Assembly: GCA_965207345.1 (NCBI GenBank)
Contig: OZ242280.1
Span: 248,001 to 312,000, forward strand
Direction of reading: 5' to 3'
Length of the DNA stretch: 64,000 bases
Source of the DNA: G965207345 sp965207345
Lineage (GTDB): Bacteria > Pseudomonadota > Gammaproteobacteria > PS1 > Pseudothioglobaceae
The notes beneath the pieces are model-generated. The model ran no database searches, had not been told where the DNA came from, and was given only the letters and a program-made list of their open reading frames with translations. The position numbers and the translations under genes were made by a program. This document shows, piece by piece, positions 53,294 through 62,940 of the stretch (the stretch's first letter is position 1; every line of letters begins with the position of its first letter).

Positions 53294-54535
53294 ATGATTT
53301 GGCTTAGTATTATTAGCATTTTTTTATTAATGCTTGTTATTTGGCTTTTCATAAGACAGGAAAATAGCAAACAAAAAAATCAATTATTAATGCAGCAAAA
53401 TAATAATTTAACCCAAGATAAAACGCAACTTAAAAACAATTTTAACAGCCTACAAATAAATAATAAAAACTTAGATATACGCGCAGCAGAGCTCAAAATT
53501 CAACTAACAGAAAAAGTGCATTATTACGAGGAACAGATTAAGTTCTTAAAATTATCTAAAGAAACATTAGGTAGAGAATTTAAACAGCTTGCTGAAGAAA
53601 TATTAACGCATAAAGAGGAGATACTCACTAAAGAAAGCAAAAACTTACTTATCCCGCTAGAAAAACAACTTGAAGCTTTTAAAAATAAAATTGAGCATTT
53701 AAATAAAGAGCAAAGCGAAGAAAGAGTACGTCTATCTGAGCAAGTTAAACAATTAGCAAGTGCCAATGAAAATACACAAAAAACCGCGCAAAATTTAAGT
53801 AAAGCACTAACTTTTGACAATAAAATGCAAGGTAATTGGGGCGAGGTTTTACTCAGTAGTATTCTAGCGCATTCAGGTCTAAGAGAGGGTTATGAATTTG
53901 AATTACAAAAACGTCTTACTAATGACGAAGGAGATATTTTTTACCCCGATGTAGTTATCCATCTGCCAAATAATGAAGATATTATTATTGATTCTAAAGT
54001 GTCGCTCAAATATTATCAGGATTATGTTATTACAAGCGAAAAAGTGCAAAAAGAAATGCTGTTAAAAGCACATATTAATGCTATTAAAAATCACATTAAT
54101 GGCATTAATCTCAAAGCATATGAAAATCTAAAAGGCGTGAGAACGCTAGATTTTATTTTTGTATTTATGCCAATTGAATCAGCACTGCTAGTTGCCTTAG
54201 AAGAAAATCAAGATTTATTTTCTAATGCAGCAAAGAAAAATATTATTTTAGTTTCACCGAGCACATTGACCATGAGTTTGAAAATTGTTCACCATATTTG
54301 GCAAACAGAAAAACAAAATAAAAATGCTGAAGAAATCGCACGACAAGCAGCAGCAATGTATGAAAAACTGCACGGATTTGTCAAAGAATTAACAAAAGTA
54401 GAAACACATCTAGATCGCGCTAAAGGCAGTTATGACGAAGCGTATAAAAAACTTTCAACAGGTAAAGGCAGTCTTATTAGCCGTGCTGAAAAATTTAAAC
54501 AATTGGGAGTAAGTAGCGCTAAGCAATTGCCATAA
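53294..54535 (+). CDS. rmuC: DNA recombination protein RmuC
   Basis: RmuC limits recombination at inverted repeats. The 413 residues begin with a membrane anchor (WLSIISIFLLMLVIWLFI). A long Lys/Gln/Glu-rich coiled coil runs to about residue 165, then the RmuC nuclease-like domain. That domain has GNWGEVLLSSILAHSGLREG, FYPDVVIHLPNNEDIIIDSK (PD-(D/E)xK-like core) and FMPIESALL. GSYDEAYKKLSTGKGSLISR is at the C-terminus. Confidence 0.94.
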   Translation: MIWLSIISIFLLMLVIWLFIRQENSKQKNQLLMQQNNNLTQDKTQLKNNFNSLQINNKNLDIRAAELKIQLTEKVHYYEEQIKFLKLSKETLGREFKQLAEEILTHKEEILTKESKNLLIPLEKQLEAFKNKIEHLNKEQSEERVRLSEQVKQLASANENTQKTAQNLSKALTFDNKMQGNWGEVLLSSILAHSGLREGYEFELQKRLTNDEGDIFYPDVVIHLPNNEDIIIDSKVSLKYYQDYVITSEKVQKEMLLKAHINAIKNHINGINLKAYENLKGVRTLDFIFVFMPIESALLVALEENQDLFSNAAKKNIILVSPSTLTMSLKIVHHIWQTEKQNKNAEEIARQAAAMYEKLHGFVKELTKVETHLDRAKGSYDEAYKKLSTGKGSLISRAEKFKQLGVSSAKQLP

Positions 54536-54569
54536 TTTTGCAATATTACATTATCTTTAATAAAAAAAC

Positions 54570-55361
54570 ATGATTGCAATTCCAAAAAATTATCTTACAA
54601 AGCAAGAAACTTTAGCACATAAAATTATTTTAGTCACAGGTGCAGAGCAAGGTTTTGGTCGCGCTATTAGCTTAGATTTAGCACGCTCAGGTGCGAGAGT
54701 TATTTTGCTTGGACGCGATATGCTAGCTTTAGAAAAACTCTATGATAAAATTATACATTGCAATTATCCAGAACCTGTCATCCACGCATTTGACTTCATA
54801 GGTGCTAAGGAGAAACATTATTTAGAGATAGGACTTGCAATTAAAAAAGAATTTTCTAAATTAGATGGCATCGTTCATAATGCTGCTACACTTGGTGTGC
54901 TAACCTCTATTGAGCAATACGACACTAAAACGTGGTATGAAACAATGCAGACTAATTTGAATGCGCCTTTTATGCTGACAAAATATTGTCTGCCACTACT
55001 TAAAAAATCTAAGGATGCGCGCATTTTATTTATATCAGATAATATTAGCATAAAACCAGATGCATATTGGGGTGCTTATGGTGTATCAAAATCCGGATTA
55101 AATGCGTTTGCTCAAGTATTGACACAAGAGCTTAATTATAGCACAATTAAGGTGAATATTTTCATACCTCCCGCTATGCACACTAATCTAAGAGCACATT
55201 CACATCCTGCAGAAAATAAAAATAAAATTGCGCGTGTAGAAAAAATTAGCCCAGCAATTGTTTATCTAATGAGTGCACAAAGTCAGCACTTAAATGGCGA
55301 AAAATTAAAAGTTGCTAAAGAAAATACAGACTCAAAAAATATTTTGATAAATATACTTTAA
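54570..55361 (+). CDS. Short-chain dehydrogenase (YciK-like)
   Basis: An SDR of 263 residues. The cofactor motif is ILVTGAEQGFGRAISLDLAR, with HNAATLGV for the N-A-G-like strand, and YGVSKSGLNAF supplies the catalytic Tyr and Lys. The spacing and N-terminal YLTKQETLAHKIILVTGA resemble YciK oxidoreductases of gammaproteobacteria. The substrate is unknown. It is 34 bases downstream of rmuC, possibly cotranscribed. Confidence 0.85.
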   Translation: MIAIPKNYLTKQETLAHKIILVTGAEQGFGRAISLDLARSGARVILLGRDMLALEKLYDKIIHCNYPEPVIHAFDFIGAKEKHYLEIGLAIKKEFSKLDGIVHNAATLGVLTSIEQYDTKTWYETMQTNLNAPFMLTKYCLPLLKKSKDARILFISDNISIKPDAYWGAYGVSKSGLNAFAQVLTQELNYSTIKVNIFIPPAMHTNLRAHSHPAENKNKIARVEKISPAIVYLMSAQSQHLNGEKLKVAKENTDSKNILINIL

Positions 55362-55408
55362 CTGGTAATGACTAGGATTATTGACTAGAATGTCATCACA
55401 ACAAAATA

Positions 55409-55909
55409 TTACCGTGTTGCGTAAGGATTAGAAACACCAAAACCACTGAGTAATTCTATTTCTAAATCTTGCATTGCGGTTGCCTCAACTTTATGCTTGT
55501 GGTCGAAACCAGCTAAATGCAAAATAGCGTGCATAAGAATATGTAGAAAATGCGCTGTTAGCGTTTTATCTTGCGCTAATGCCTCTTCCTTAACAATTGA
55601 AGAACAAATGACAATATCACCCAAAAATTTTGGCAATACTACTTTTACTGCACTTGGCATATCTCTTGTAGTATCAACAAAACTCAGCACATTCGTTGGT
55701 TTGTTAATATTTCTATAACGCCGATTAAGTAGTGTTATTTCTTTTATATCAACAAAACGAATCACTATCTCAGCTACTAATTGTGATTTATCAATATAAC
55801 CTTGAATTTCTAGACGTGTAAGCAAAATGGCGACAAAAGTGTTAATTTCATCATCCTTTGGCATATCATTATCTAAAATATTATTTTGAATAATAACCAC
55901 AATATTCAC
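55409..55909 (-). CDS. ybeY: Endoribonuclease YbeY
   Basis: YbeY is a zinc-dependent endoribonuclease for 16S rRNA 3' maturation and ribosome quality control. The metal motif is HILMHAILHLAGFDHKHKVE (H-x3-H-x5-H), preceded by LNRRYRNINKPTNVLSF and LGDIVICSSIVKEEA. The 166 residues are of standard size. It is divergent from priA across 32 bases. Confidence 0.94.
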   Translation of the reverse strand: MNIVVIIQNNILDNDMPKDDEINTFVAILLTRLEIQGYIDKSQLVAEIVIRFVDIKEITLLNRRYRNINKPTNVLSFVDTTRDMPSAVKVVLPKFLGDIVICSSIVKEEALAQDKTLTAHFLHILMHAILHLAGFDHKHKVEATAMQDLEIELLSGFGVSNPYATR

Positions 55910-55941
55910 TTAAAATAAACATATTTTAACGTAAATCAGTT

Positions 55942-57921
55942 TTGTATATTGTCTCTGTTGCCTTAGCAGTCCCACTACGCACAAGTTTTGATTATTTAAG
56001 CGATAAAGCGCTTGCAATTGGCGTGCGTGTGCTGGTAGCGTTTGCTGGAAGAAAAATGGTTGGTGTGGTCATAAATTTGCCAAATAGCAGTGTATATTTG
56101 GGAAAAATAAAATCTATTGAAATGGTGCTTGATAAAACACCTATTTTAAACGATACAATGCTAAATTTTCTAAAATGGGCAGCAAGGTATTATCATCACC
56201 CCATCGGTGAAGTAATACACACTGCACTGCCTAAAAATTTAAGACTAGGCAAGGCGGCAAAAATTAAAAAAATGCACGTAGCAAAAAAAAGAAAAAATAC
56301 CCAAGATGACGCGCATAATAAACCAATTTTAAATCAAATGCAAAAAAATGCTATCACACAAATTTTAAACTCAGAAAATACCTATCATACTTTTTTATTA
56401 CATGGCGTTACTGGTAGTGGAAAAACTGAAGTTTATTTGCATATCGCAAAACAAATGCTCACAAAAAATAAACAGACACTTATTTTAGTGCCTGAAATCG
56501 GACTAACACCACAAATGATTAAACGCTTTGAGATGCGTTTTGACGCTCGCGTTATTCTCATTCATTCTAGGCTCAGCCAAAAAGAAAAAGTAGCTGCTTA
56601 TCTCTATGGAAAAACAAGTCAGGCTGGTGTAATTTTAGGCACGCGCTCTGCTATTTTTACGCCTACTAAAAATCTTGGTATGATTATCGTTGACGAAGAA
56701 CATGATGATTCTTTTAAACAACAATCTGGTTTTCGTTACTGCGCGCGTAACTTAAGTTTTGTATTGGCTAAAACATATAATATTCCACTTGTTCTTGGTT
56801 CAGCAACACCTTCACTAGAAACTTTATATAATAGCACAAAAGAAAAAATTACACGTCTTAGTCTGCCGATAAGAGCAGGTAGCGCATGTTTACCACGTGT
56901 TAGTTTAATTGACATAAAAAATCAAAATAATGTTGCGCTTTCACCAAAATTACTGAAAAAAATTGCTACACATTTAGCTAATCATAAACAGGTAATGCTC
57001 TTTATTAATAGACGTGGTTACGCGCCAATTTATCATTGTTATCACTGCAATTGGCAAGCAAAGTGCACACACTGCAGTGTGCGTTTAGTTTTACACCATC
57101 AAAGCCACCGCCTAAAGTGCCATCACTGCGGTTTTGAAATAATGCCACATATTTCCTGTCCACTTTGTCATAAACAAAAACTTGGCACAAGCGGTTATGG
57201 TACTGAGCGCTTAGCAGAAATATTATATACACATTTTCCAAAAATTAATATTATCCGAATTGACAAAGATACTACTAGGCAAAAAGGGGCAATGACGCAC
57301 TATTTAAAACGTATTAGCTGCGATAAGCCATGTCTAATCATTGGTACACAAATGCTCTCTAAAGGACACGATTTTTCTAATTTATCAATGGTGGGCATTG
57401 TTGACGCAGACGCTAGTTTTTTTAGCTTAGATTTTCGTGCAACAGAAAAATTAGCACAGTTGCTAATGCAGGTTGCAGGGCGGGCAGGCAGAAGTAAGGA
57501 TAAAGGAGAGGTTTATATTCAAACCCGCCAAATTCACCACCCACTATTTCATTTTATAAAAGCACACAGCTATGCTAAGCTTGCACGTATTTTATTAACA
57601 GAACGCAAAGAAGCAGATCTGCCACCTTTTAGTTATCAAGCGCTCATTTGCGCAAATGCAAAGAAACAAAAAAAAGCGCTTAACTTTCTTGAAAATATTA
57701 GTGCATTGCTTAAAAATTTTGCTATTTCTGAGGTTGAAATCTGGGGACCTACTAGCGCAATTATTGAAAAAAAGGCAGATTATTTTTATGCAAACCTTTA
57801 TTTATCTAGCAAAAATCGCACTAAATTGCACGCACTATTAGGCAAACTGTATGAAAACGAGGCAAAAATCAAAAGTAAAAGTGGTGTACGCTGGTTTTTA
57901 GATGTAGATCCAATTGAATAA
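55942..57921 (+). CDS. priA: Primosomal protein N' (replication restart helicase PriA)
   Basis: PriA reloads the replisome at stalled forks. The start is a TTG giving MYIVSVALAVPLRTSFDYLS, the family N-terminus. Walker A GVTGSGKTEVYL is at about 154-165 and DEEHDDSF at about 249. The zinc-binding insertion is visible as CYHCNWQAKCTHC and CHHCGFEIMPHISCPLC. GTQMLSKGHDF and QVAGRAGRS are the C-terminal helicase motifs. At 659 residues it is shorter than E. coli PriA (732), mostly in the N-terminal DNA-binding region. Confidence 0.95.
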   Translation: MYIVSVALAVPLRTSFDYLSDKALAIGVRVLVAFAGRKMVGVVINLPNSSVYLGKIKSIEMVLDKTPILNDTMLNFLKWAARYYHHPIGEVIHTALPKNLRLGKAAKIKKMHVAKKRKNTQDDAHNKPILNQMQKNAITQILNSENTYHTFLLHGVTGSGKTEVYLHIAKQMLTKNKQTLILVPEIGLTPQMIKRFEMRFDARVILIHSRLSQKEKVAAYLYGKTSQAGVILGTRSAIFTPTKNLGMIIVDEEHDDSFKQQSGFRYCARNLSFVLAKTYNIPLVLGSATPSLETLYNSTKEKITRLSLPIRAGSACLPRVSLIDIKNQNNVALSPKLLKKIATHLANHKQVMLFINRRGYAPIYHCYHCNWQAKCTHCSVRLVLHHQSHRLKCHHCGFEIMPHISCPLCHKQKLGTSGYGTERLAEILYTHFPKINIIRIDKDTTRQKGAMTHYLKRISCDKPCLIIGTQMLSKGHDFSNLSMVGIVDADASFFSLDFRATEKLAQLLMQVAGRAGRSKDKGEVYIQTRQIHHPLFHFIKAHSYAKLARILLTERKEADLPPFSYQALICANAKKQKKALNFLENISALLKNFAISEVEIWGPTSAIIEKKADYFYANLYLSSKNRTKLHALLGKLYENEAKIKSKSGVRWFLDVDPIE

Positions 57922-58090
57922 TACTGACTAAAAATGCGCTAAAAACGTACCAGGATAAATTTTAAAACAATTTTTTACAAATTTTTAGGTGTAAATGTTA
58001 TAAAAAGCATAATAACCCTGCAAAAAAAACATATATTATAATATAATTAGTTTATAATATACTTATAAAACATTATTTAGGAGAAATATC

Positions 58091-58345
58091 ATGAAAAAAA
58101 TACTCATGGCTTTACTATTTGTTATGAATACATCGCTGACTTTTTTACCTACGATGACTTTTGCAGGTGCACTGCTTACCGTTACACTAGACGATGGACA
58201 ATCATCAAAAATAACTTGGCAGTGTGAAGATGTTACTGAATGTGTTGAGCGTATTATTACACGAGTAGAAGAACATGGCTTTTGCGATGAACGTGTGCAA
58301 AAAATTGAGATTGTAAAAAAACACATTCCTGGATTGGATGATTAA
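58091..58345 (+). CDS. Small secreted protein of unknown function
   Basis: An 84-residue product with a clear signal peptide: MKKILMALLFVMNTSLTFLP then TMTFAGA, with cleavage likely after TFA. The mature part (LLTVTLDDGQSSKITWQCED, then VTECVERIITRVEEHGFCDE) has three cysteines and an acidic C-terminus GLDD. AGGAG lies about nine bases before ATG. A hairpin terminator follows. I do not recognise a family; a periplasmic role is inferred. Confidence 0.7.
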   Translation: MKKILMALLFVMNTSLTFLPTMTFAGALLTVTLDDGQSSKITWQCEDVTECVERIITRVEEHGFCDERVQKIEIVKKHIPGLDD

Positions 58346-58374
58346 GCTATTTATAAAATTTAAAACTTCAAAAT

Positions 58375-58405
58375 AAAGGGTGGTGCAATATCTACCCTTT
58401 TTAAT
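58375..58405 (+). terminator. Rho-independent terminator
   Basis: AAAGGGT (58375-58381) pairs with ACCCTTT (58394-58400) around a 12-base loop, followed by T-rich sequence. It lies 30 bases after the small secreted protein gene and before the end of the convergent ferritin-like gene. The upstream A-rich side could let it work in both directions. Confidence 0.65.
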
Positions 58406-58440
58406 TTTTCAAAACCAAGAGAAACAATTATTTTAGCTAA

Positions 58441-58725
58441 CTAATGTGCAATGGGTTTATCAGTAAATAAATAATCCTTTAATTCTTTATCTAAAACACT
58501 ATCTTGGCGTCTAATCCACTCTAATACCATCGCTGCATGTTCTTTTTCTTCATCACGATTATGTTTAAGAATTGCCTTTAATTCTTTATTTTCGCAAACG
58601 TCAACTCTCTGGTTATACCAGTCTATCGCCTCTAATTCTTCCATCAGTGAAATAATTGCCCTATGCATATCTTTTGTTTTAGCAGTTAATTTTTCTTGTA
58701 CTTCATGATAGCCTTCATTTGCCAT
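58441..58725 (-). CDS. Encapsulated-ferritin-like protein without targeting tail
   Basis: A 94-residue two-helix ferritin-like protein closely resembling EncFtn cargo: MHRAIISLMEELEAIDWYNQ and HNRDEEKEHAAMVLEWIRRQ. By alignment from memory to the Rhodospirillum EncFtn (E32, E62, H65), the iron-site residues are E30, E60 and H63. The protein ends at LFTDKPIAH. It therefore lacks the C-terminal extension that carries the encapsulin-docking peptide, and no encapsulin gene is in the window. AGGAAG precedes the start. It is likely an iron-oxidising dimer/decamer. It may act outside a capsid, or dock by another route. Confidence 0.85.
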   Translation of the reverse strand: MANEGYHEVQEKLTAKTKDMHRAIISLMEELEAIDWYNQRVDVCENKELKAILKHNRDEEKEHAAMVLEWIRRQDSVLDKELKDYLFTDKPIAH

Positions 58726-58775
58726 AACTTCCTCCCATTAAAAATATTAAAAAATTTAGTTAAAAAATAAAAAAA

Positions 58776-59723
58776 TTAGTCTAAGGTCCTCTCTAAATAT
58801 AAATACACTGCATAAGCATTACGACGATTCACGCGGTTAAATGCGGGTAAATGTTCAAAAGAGGACCAATCAATTCGTGCATAAATTTCATCAAAATCAA
58901 CAAAATCTTGCACCGCCGGTGTGAGTTTATCTAGCAAAAAATTTAAATAACTCTCTGTTATAATTAGTATTTTTTTTCCATCGGTAGATATTTTTCCATG
59001 ACCTGGAAGAACATAATCCACCGAGAGTTTTTTTAGCCTACCCAAAACATCAAGCCATTTATAAACATCCGCATCTCCAATAAAAGGGATACGCCCTGTA
59101 AAAATGATATCACCGCTAAAAAGAATACGATCTTTTTTAATCAAAAGAGACATATCGCCGTCAGAATGGACGGCGCCAAAAAAACTAATTAAAAAACTGT
59201 GTTCTCCTAAACTAAACTCAATATCTTTATCAATAATTCTATCAGGCTTTAGCAAATAAGTTTTTTCATCTACCCAAGGAAATAATAATTCGCGCCGTGC
59301 TATTAGCAAATTTTTTGCATTATCAGAATAAAAATAATCCAGTGCACCTTTAGGTGCCCAGATTTCAGCACCCGCTTCTTTAAATACTTGCAAACCATAA
59401 ATATGATCCGCGTGATAATGACTGGTGATAATAAGTTTAATCGGAAGGTTTGTTATTTCACGAATACGTATCAACATTGCATTTGCAAGTGCAGGTGTGC
59501 CAAGTGCATCAAAAACAACAACACCCTCTTTGGTAACAATAAACCCTGCATTTGAGATAAATCCTTCATACTCAGTAGCCGTGCCTGCATAACCACCAAC
59601 ATAGTAGCTATCGCCCGTTATTTTTTTTGCTTCAAGTACAACGTCAATATCTTCGTAAGCAAAAGAAAACGTCATTAAAATACAACTCAAAACGACGCTA
59701 TATCGCAAATATCTTTTATACAC
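58776..59723 (-). CDS. Exported MBL-fold metallohydrolase
   Basis: A 315-residue protein with an N-terminal signal sequence (LRYSVVLSCILMTFSFAYED). A metallo-beta-lactamase fold follows. TSHYHADHIYGLQVF is the H-x-H-x-D-H metal motif, AVHSDGDMSLL the next His, ILFSGDIIFTGRIPF the Asp, and VLPGHGKI the last His. The family includes SoxH and quinoprotein-relay metallohydrolases of sulfur and alcohol oxidisers. Export to the periplasm fits that group, but the substrate is unknown. Its start overlaps the bioA stop by eight bases. Confidence 0.82.
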   Translation of the reverse strand: MYKRYLRYSVVLSCILMTFSFAYEDIDVVLEAKKITGDSYYVGGYAGTATEYEGFISNAGFIVTKEGVVVFDALGTPALANAMLIRIREITNLPIKLIITSHYHADHIYGLQVFKEAGAEIWAPKGALDYFYSDNAKNLLIARRELLFPWVDEKTYLLKPDRIIDKDIEFSLGEHSFLISFFGAVHSDGDMSLLIKKDRILFSGDIIFTGRIPFIGDADVYKWLDVLGRLKKLSVDYVLPGHGKISTDGKKILIITESYLNFLLDKLTPAVQDFVDFDEIYARIDWSSFEHLPAFNRVNRRNAYAVYLYLERTLD

Positions 59724-60951
59724 TAACCACCTCTTTCATTGCACATGTAATTTGCATCAACTCCTTATCTGTCATAATAAAAGCGGGCATAGTATACAGC
59801 AAACGTCCAAATGGGCGTAACCAAACACCACGCTCAATTAAAGCAATTTGTATCTTGTTAACATCAATTGTATTTATCATCTCAACCACACCAATTGCAC
59901 CTAAAATGCGTACATCAACGACATGTGTATTCTCTTTGAGTGGTAATAATTCACTTGACAATATGCTCTCAATACGCTGTATTTTGCTTTGCCAATTTGT
60001 ATTTAACAAGATATCAAGATTTGCGTTTGCCACCGCACATGCAAGTGCATTTGCCATAAAAGTTGGCCCATGCATAAGTGTAGCGACTTTTGTTGCAATA
60101 TGCTCTGAAGTAAGTGTTGCCGCAAGTGAGAGATAACCCCCTGTAAGTGCCTTGCCTAAACACAAAATATCAGGACTAATATTTGCATATTCTATGGCAA
60201 ATAATTTACCTGTACGCCCAAAGCCAGTAGCAATTTCATCAGCAATAAATAACACATCATAGCGTTTACACAAAGATTTTGCTACTTTAAGATAGTGTTT
60301 ATCATAAATACGCATACCACCTGCACCTTGAACAATTGGCTCAATAATAAAAGCAGCAATTTCACTATGATGTATTTTAAATAATTGTTCTAAATCATCA
60401 ATTGCGCCTGTTTCATTTGGTTGCTTTGCGAAAAAATGCTTGGGCAAAACCGTGTGAAACAAAGTATGCATACCTTGTTTTTTATCGCACAGCGACATCG
60501 CAGCAAAAGTATCTCCATGATAACCACCAAGCGCAGTAATAAGTTTATTTTTTTGAGGCTTCCCCACACCAATTTGATATTGAAGTGCTATTTTAATTGC
60601 CACTTCAACAGCAACCGAACCTGAATCAGAAAAAAAAATTCTGCTTAAAGATTTTGGTGTTATATCAATAAGTTTTTTTGCTAGTATTATTGCACTTTTA
60701 TGCGTAAGTCCGCCAAACATCACGTGCGCCATTTTACCGAGCTGATAAGTCAAAGCGCGATTAAGCTTAGGATGATTATAACCGTGTATTGCCGCCCACC
60801 AAGAGCTCATGCCATCAATGACACGCGCACCACTTCTTAGCATTAAATAAACGCCGTGTGCTGACAAAACTTGATATGAGGCAATATTACTTGGTAACTT
60901 ACTGTAAGGATGCCAAATATGCTCCTTATCAAATTCTAATAAGTCAGACAT
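59716..60951 (-). CDS. bioA: Adenosylmethionine-8-amino-7-oxononanoate aminotransferase
   Basis: BioA transaminates KAPA to DAPA in biotin synthesis, using SAM as donor. The 411-residue class III aminotransferase has HIWHPYSKLPSN, DGMSSWWAAIHGYNHPKLNR, and GGYHGDTFAAMSLCD (PLP ring stacking). VLFIADEIATGFGRTGKLFA, LCLGKALTGGYLSLAATLTS (PLP lysine) and HGPTFMANALACAVANANLD follow. All are diagnostic. Other bio genes are not in the window; an exported metallohydrolase gene overlaps its end. Confidence 0.95.
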   Translation of the reverse strand: MSDLLEFDKEHIWHPYSKLPSNIASYQVLSAHGVYLMLRSGARVIDGMSSWWAAIHGYNHPKLNRALTYQLGKMAHVMFGGLTHKSAIILAKKLIDITPKSLSRIFFSDSGSVAVEVAIKIALQYQIGVGKPQKNKLITALGGYHGDTFAAMSLCDKKQGMHTLFHTVLPKHFFAKQPNETGAIDDLEQLFKIHHSEIAAFIIEPIVQGAGGMRIYDKHYLKVAKSLCKRYDVLFIADEIATGFGRTGKLFAIEYANISPDILCLGKALTGGYLSLAATLTSEHIATKVATLMHGPTFMANALACAVANANLDILLNTNWQSKIQRIESILSSELLPLKENTHVVDVRILGAIGVVEMINTIDVNKIQIALIERGVWLRPFGRLLYTMPAFIMTDKELMQITCAMKEVVSV

Positions 60952-60974
60952 AATAAAATATTAGTCGTGTGCAC

Positions 60975-61919
60975 CTATTTTTTAGTTCCTGTAAGAGATG
61001 GATATAGATTATAGTGCTTAAATACTGCATCAATGGCTATATTATTTCTATTTTCAATAATATTTTTATGCAATAACGCTGTTTTTTGCGTACCTCTAAT
61101 GATAATAATCTTCTTTGAATGCTTAATTTTTTTGCATATTACGCCATTTAGTAAAGACATTGCTTTTAACCATATATCGTCAGCGTTAGGACATATTCTC
61201 ATAAAAACTTTTTCGTTAAAAATTTCTTGTGAGAATATATTTGGTGGATATAAAACACCAGCACAACCCGTTGGAAAAACTAATAACGATGGAGGCAGAA
61301 AATGACGCGAAAATAACTTCCAATACTTATAATCTTGAAATTTACCATCGGTATTTTTTTGCATAAGACGCGCACGATGACAATGGATATATTGTGGTTT
61401 TTTTTGATAGGCTAGATATAATTCTTTTAAAAAATATTTATGATAAAAAATATCATCATCTACGGTAACTAAGACAGTGTTAGGATAATTTTTAAGCGTA
61501 TGGATAATTTTATTATAAGAGCCGATATTTTTACAAAATTTAATCTCTAAGCCACGACTTTTTAATTTTTTTAACCGCTTGAGTGCCTTCGTTTGTATTT
61601 TATTTAATATTGTTACTTTTTCTGATATTTGCGCTATTTCTTCTCCTAGCCACAAAAAGATATAATCTGGCTTAAGCGATTGCCGAAGCAATGTTTCAAT
61701 ACACAGATGCACTGTACTAATACGCTCCAATGTAGTGGTGAATGAAATAACAACAGGCGTATCTCTTTTTTGTTTTAAAACGCCATAATGACAAGAGAGT
61801 TTAGAAAGAATGCCATAATAAGCTTCGTAGAATAGCCAATTCAATATTTGATTTTTCCGGCGAACAGTAATTTTAAAAATATGATTCAAATATTGCCGAT
61901 TAAGGACTCTAATCTTCAT
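60975..61919 (-). CDS. Glycosyltransferase (GT-A like)
   Basis: A 314-residue protein. VVISFTTTLERISTVHLCIE, TLLRQSLKPDYIFLWLGEEI and TVLVTVDDDIFYHKYFLKEL form a GT-A fold with a D-D-D metal motif. FPTGCAGVLYPPNIF and CPNADDIWLKAMSLLNGV resemble acceptor-side residues of surface-polysaccharide glycosyltransferases. It has no signal peptide. It lies 24 bases before bioA on the same strand. Sugar and acceptor unknown. Similar enzymes act on lipopolysaccharide or capsule. Confidence 0.75.
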   Translation of the reverse strand: MKIRVLNRQYLNHIFKITVRRKNQILNWLFYEAYYGILSKLSCHYGVLKQKRDTPVVISFTTTLERISTVHLCIETLLRQSLKPDYIFLWLGEEIAQISEKVTILNKIQTKALKRLKKLKSRGLEIKFCKNIGSYNKIIHTLKNYPNTVLVTVDDDIFYHKYFLKELYLAYQKKPQYIHCHRARLMQKNTDGKFQDYKYWKLFSRHFLPPSLLVFPTGCAGVLYPPNIFSQEIFNEKVFMRICPNADDIWLKAMSLLNGVICKKIKHSKKIIIIRGTQKTALLHKNIIENRNNIAIDAVFKHYNLYPSLTGTKK

Positions 61920-62017
61920 TATCTATGTTGCTTATTTTGTAAATTTTGTGATAGCCTTATTTTCTTTAATCTTTAAAAGATAACTTAAATATCATATAAC
62001 CGCCCTATTTTAAAAAA

Positions 62018-62863
62018 TCACCAAGTATCAGTTATAATTGATAAATCAATTGCTTTGATATTTTTGGTTATACTACCCACTGAAATATAATTAACGCCTG
62101 TCTCGGCATATACTTTAATGTTATGTATATCAATACCGCCTGATGCTTCTAAAGGATGTTTACCTTGATTTAGTTTGACTGCCTCTCTCAATACTGCAGG
62201 TGTAAAATTGTCACAAAGTATATGCAGGTTGCCTTCATAAGCTAAAACCTTTTTTAACTGTAATATATTTTCTACTTCAACTATCACACTTAAATCTGGA
62301 TATTTTTTCTTTGCTTGTTTTATTGCAGGATCTAGACCACCCAAAGCATTAATATGATTCTCTTTTAGCATCACAGCATCAAAAAGCCCCTGACGATGGT
62401 TCATGCCACCTGCACAAAGCACCGCCAATTTTTGTGCTGTACGAAGATTTGGTAGAGTTTTACGCGTATCTAGGAGTGTTGCCTTGGTATGTTTAATTTT
62501 ATCAAGTAAAAAATGTGTTTGTGTAGCAGTAGCAGATAAAGTTTGTAAAAAATTAAGTGCTGTGCGCTCTGCACTTAAAAGTGCGCGAGCTTGTGCATAT
62601 ATAGTGCAAATATTTGTTTGACTATGTACTATATCACCTGCTTTAATATGCCAGCTTATTTGTGCATCATTATCTAGCTGTAAAAATGCTTCATTAAAAT
62701 ATTCTACGCCACAAATAAGCGCATTTTCCCTGCTGACTGCACGCGCACGCAATTTCATATTTTTAGGTAGCAATGTTGCAGAAATATCGCCTGTACCAAT
62801 ATCTTCTTTTAACGCAAAACGAACTACATCAGCAATTCTCCTATCATTAATATTACTTGTCAT
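62018..62863 (-). CDS. nadC: Nicotinate-nucleotide diphosphorylase (carboxylating)
   Basis: NadC converts quinolinate and PRPP to nicotinate mononucleotide in NAD synthesis. The 281 residues contain LKEDIGTGDISATLLP, ERTALNFLQTLSATATQTHF, and LLDTRKTLPNLRTAQKLAVL. CAGGMNHRQGLFDAVMLKEN and VNYISVGSITKNIKAIDLSI follow. Length and motifs are normal. Confidence 0.96.
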   Translation of the reverse strand: MTSNINDRRIADVVRFALKEDIGTGDISATLLPKNMKLRARAVSRENALICGVEYFNEAFLQLDNDAQISWHIKAGDIVHSQTNICTIYAQARALLSAERTALNFLQTLSATATQTHFLLDKIKHTKATLLDTRKTLPNLRTAQKLAVLCAGGMNHRQGLFDAVMLKENHINALGGLDPAIKQAKKKYPDLSVIVEVENILQLKKVLAYEGNLHILCDNFTPAVLREAVKLNQGKHPLEASGGIDIHNIKVYAETGVNYISVGSITKNIKAIDLSIITDTW

Positions 62864-62940
62864 AAGTGTTTCTTCACAAAAAATTATTTAGTATCTATTC
62901 TTATTTAACCTGCTTGCCAGATATTTTATAAAAACCTCGC

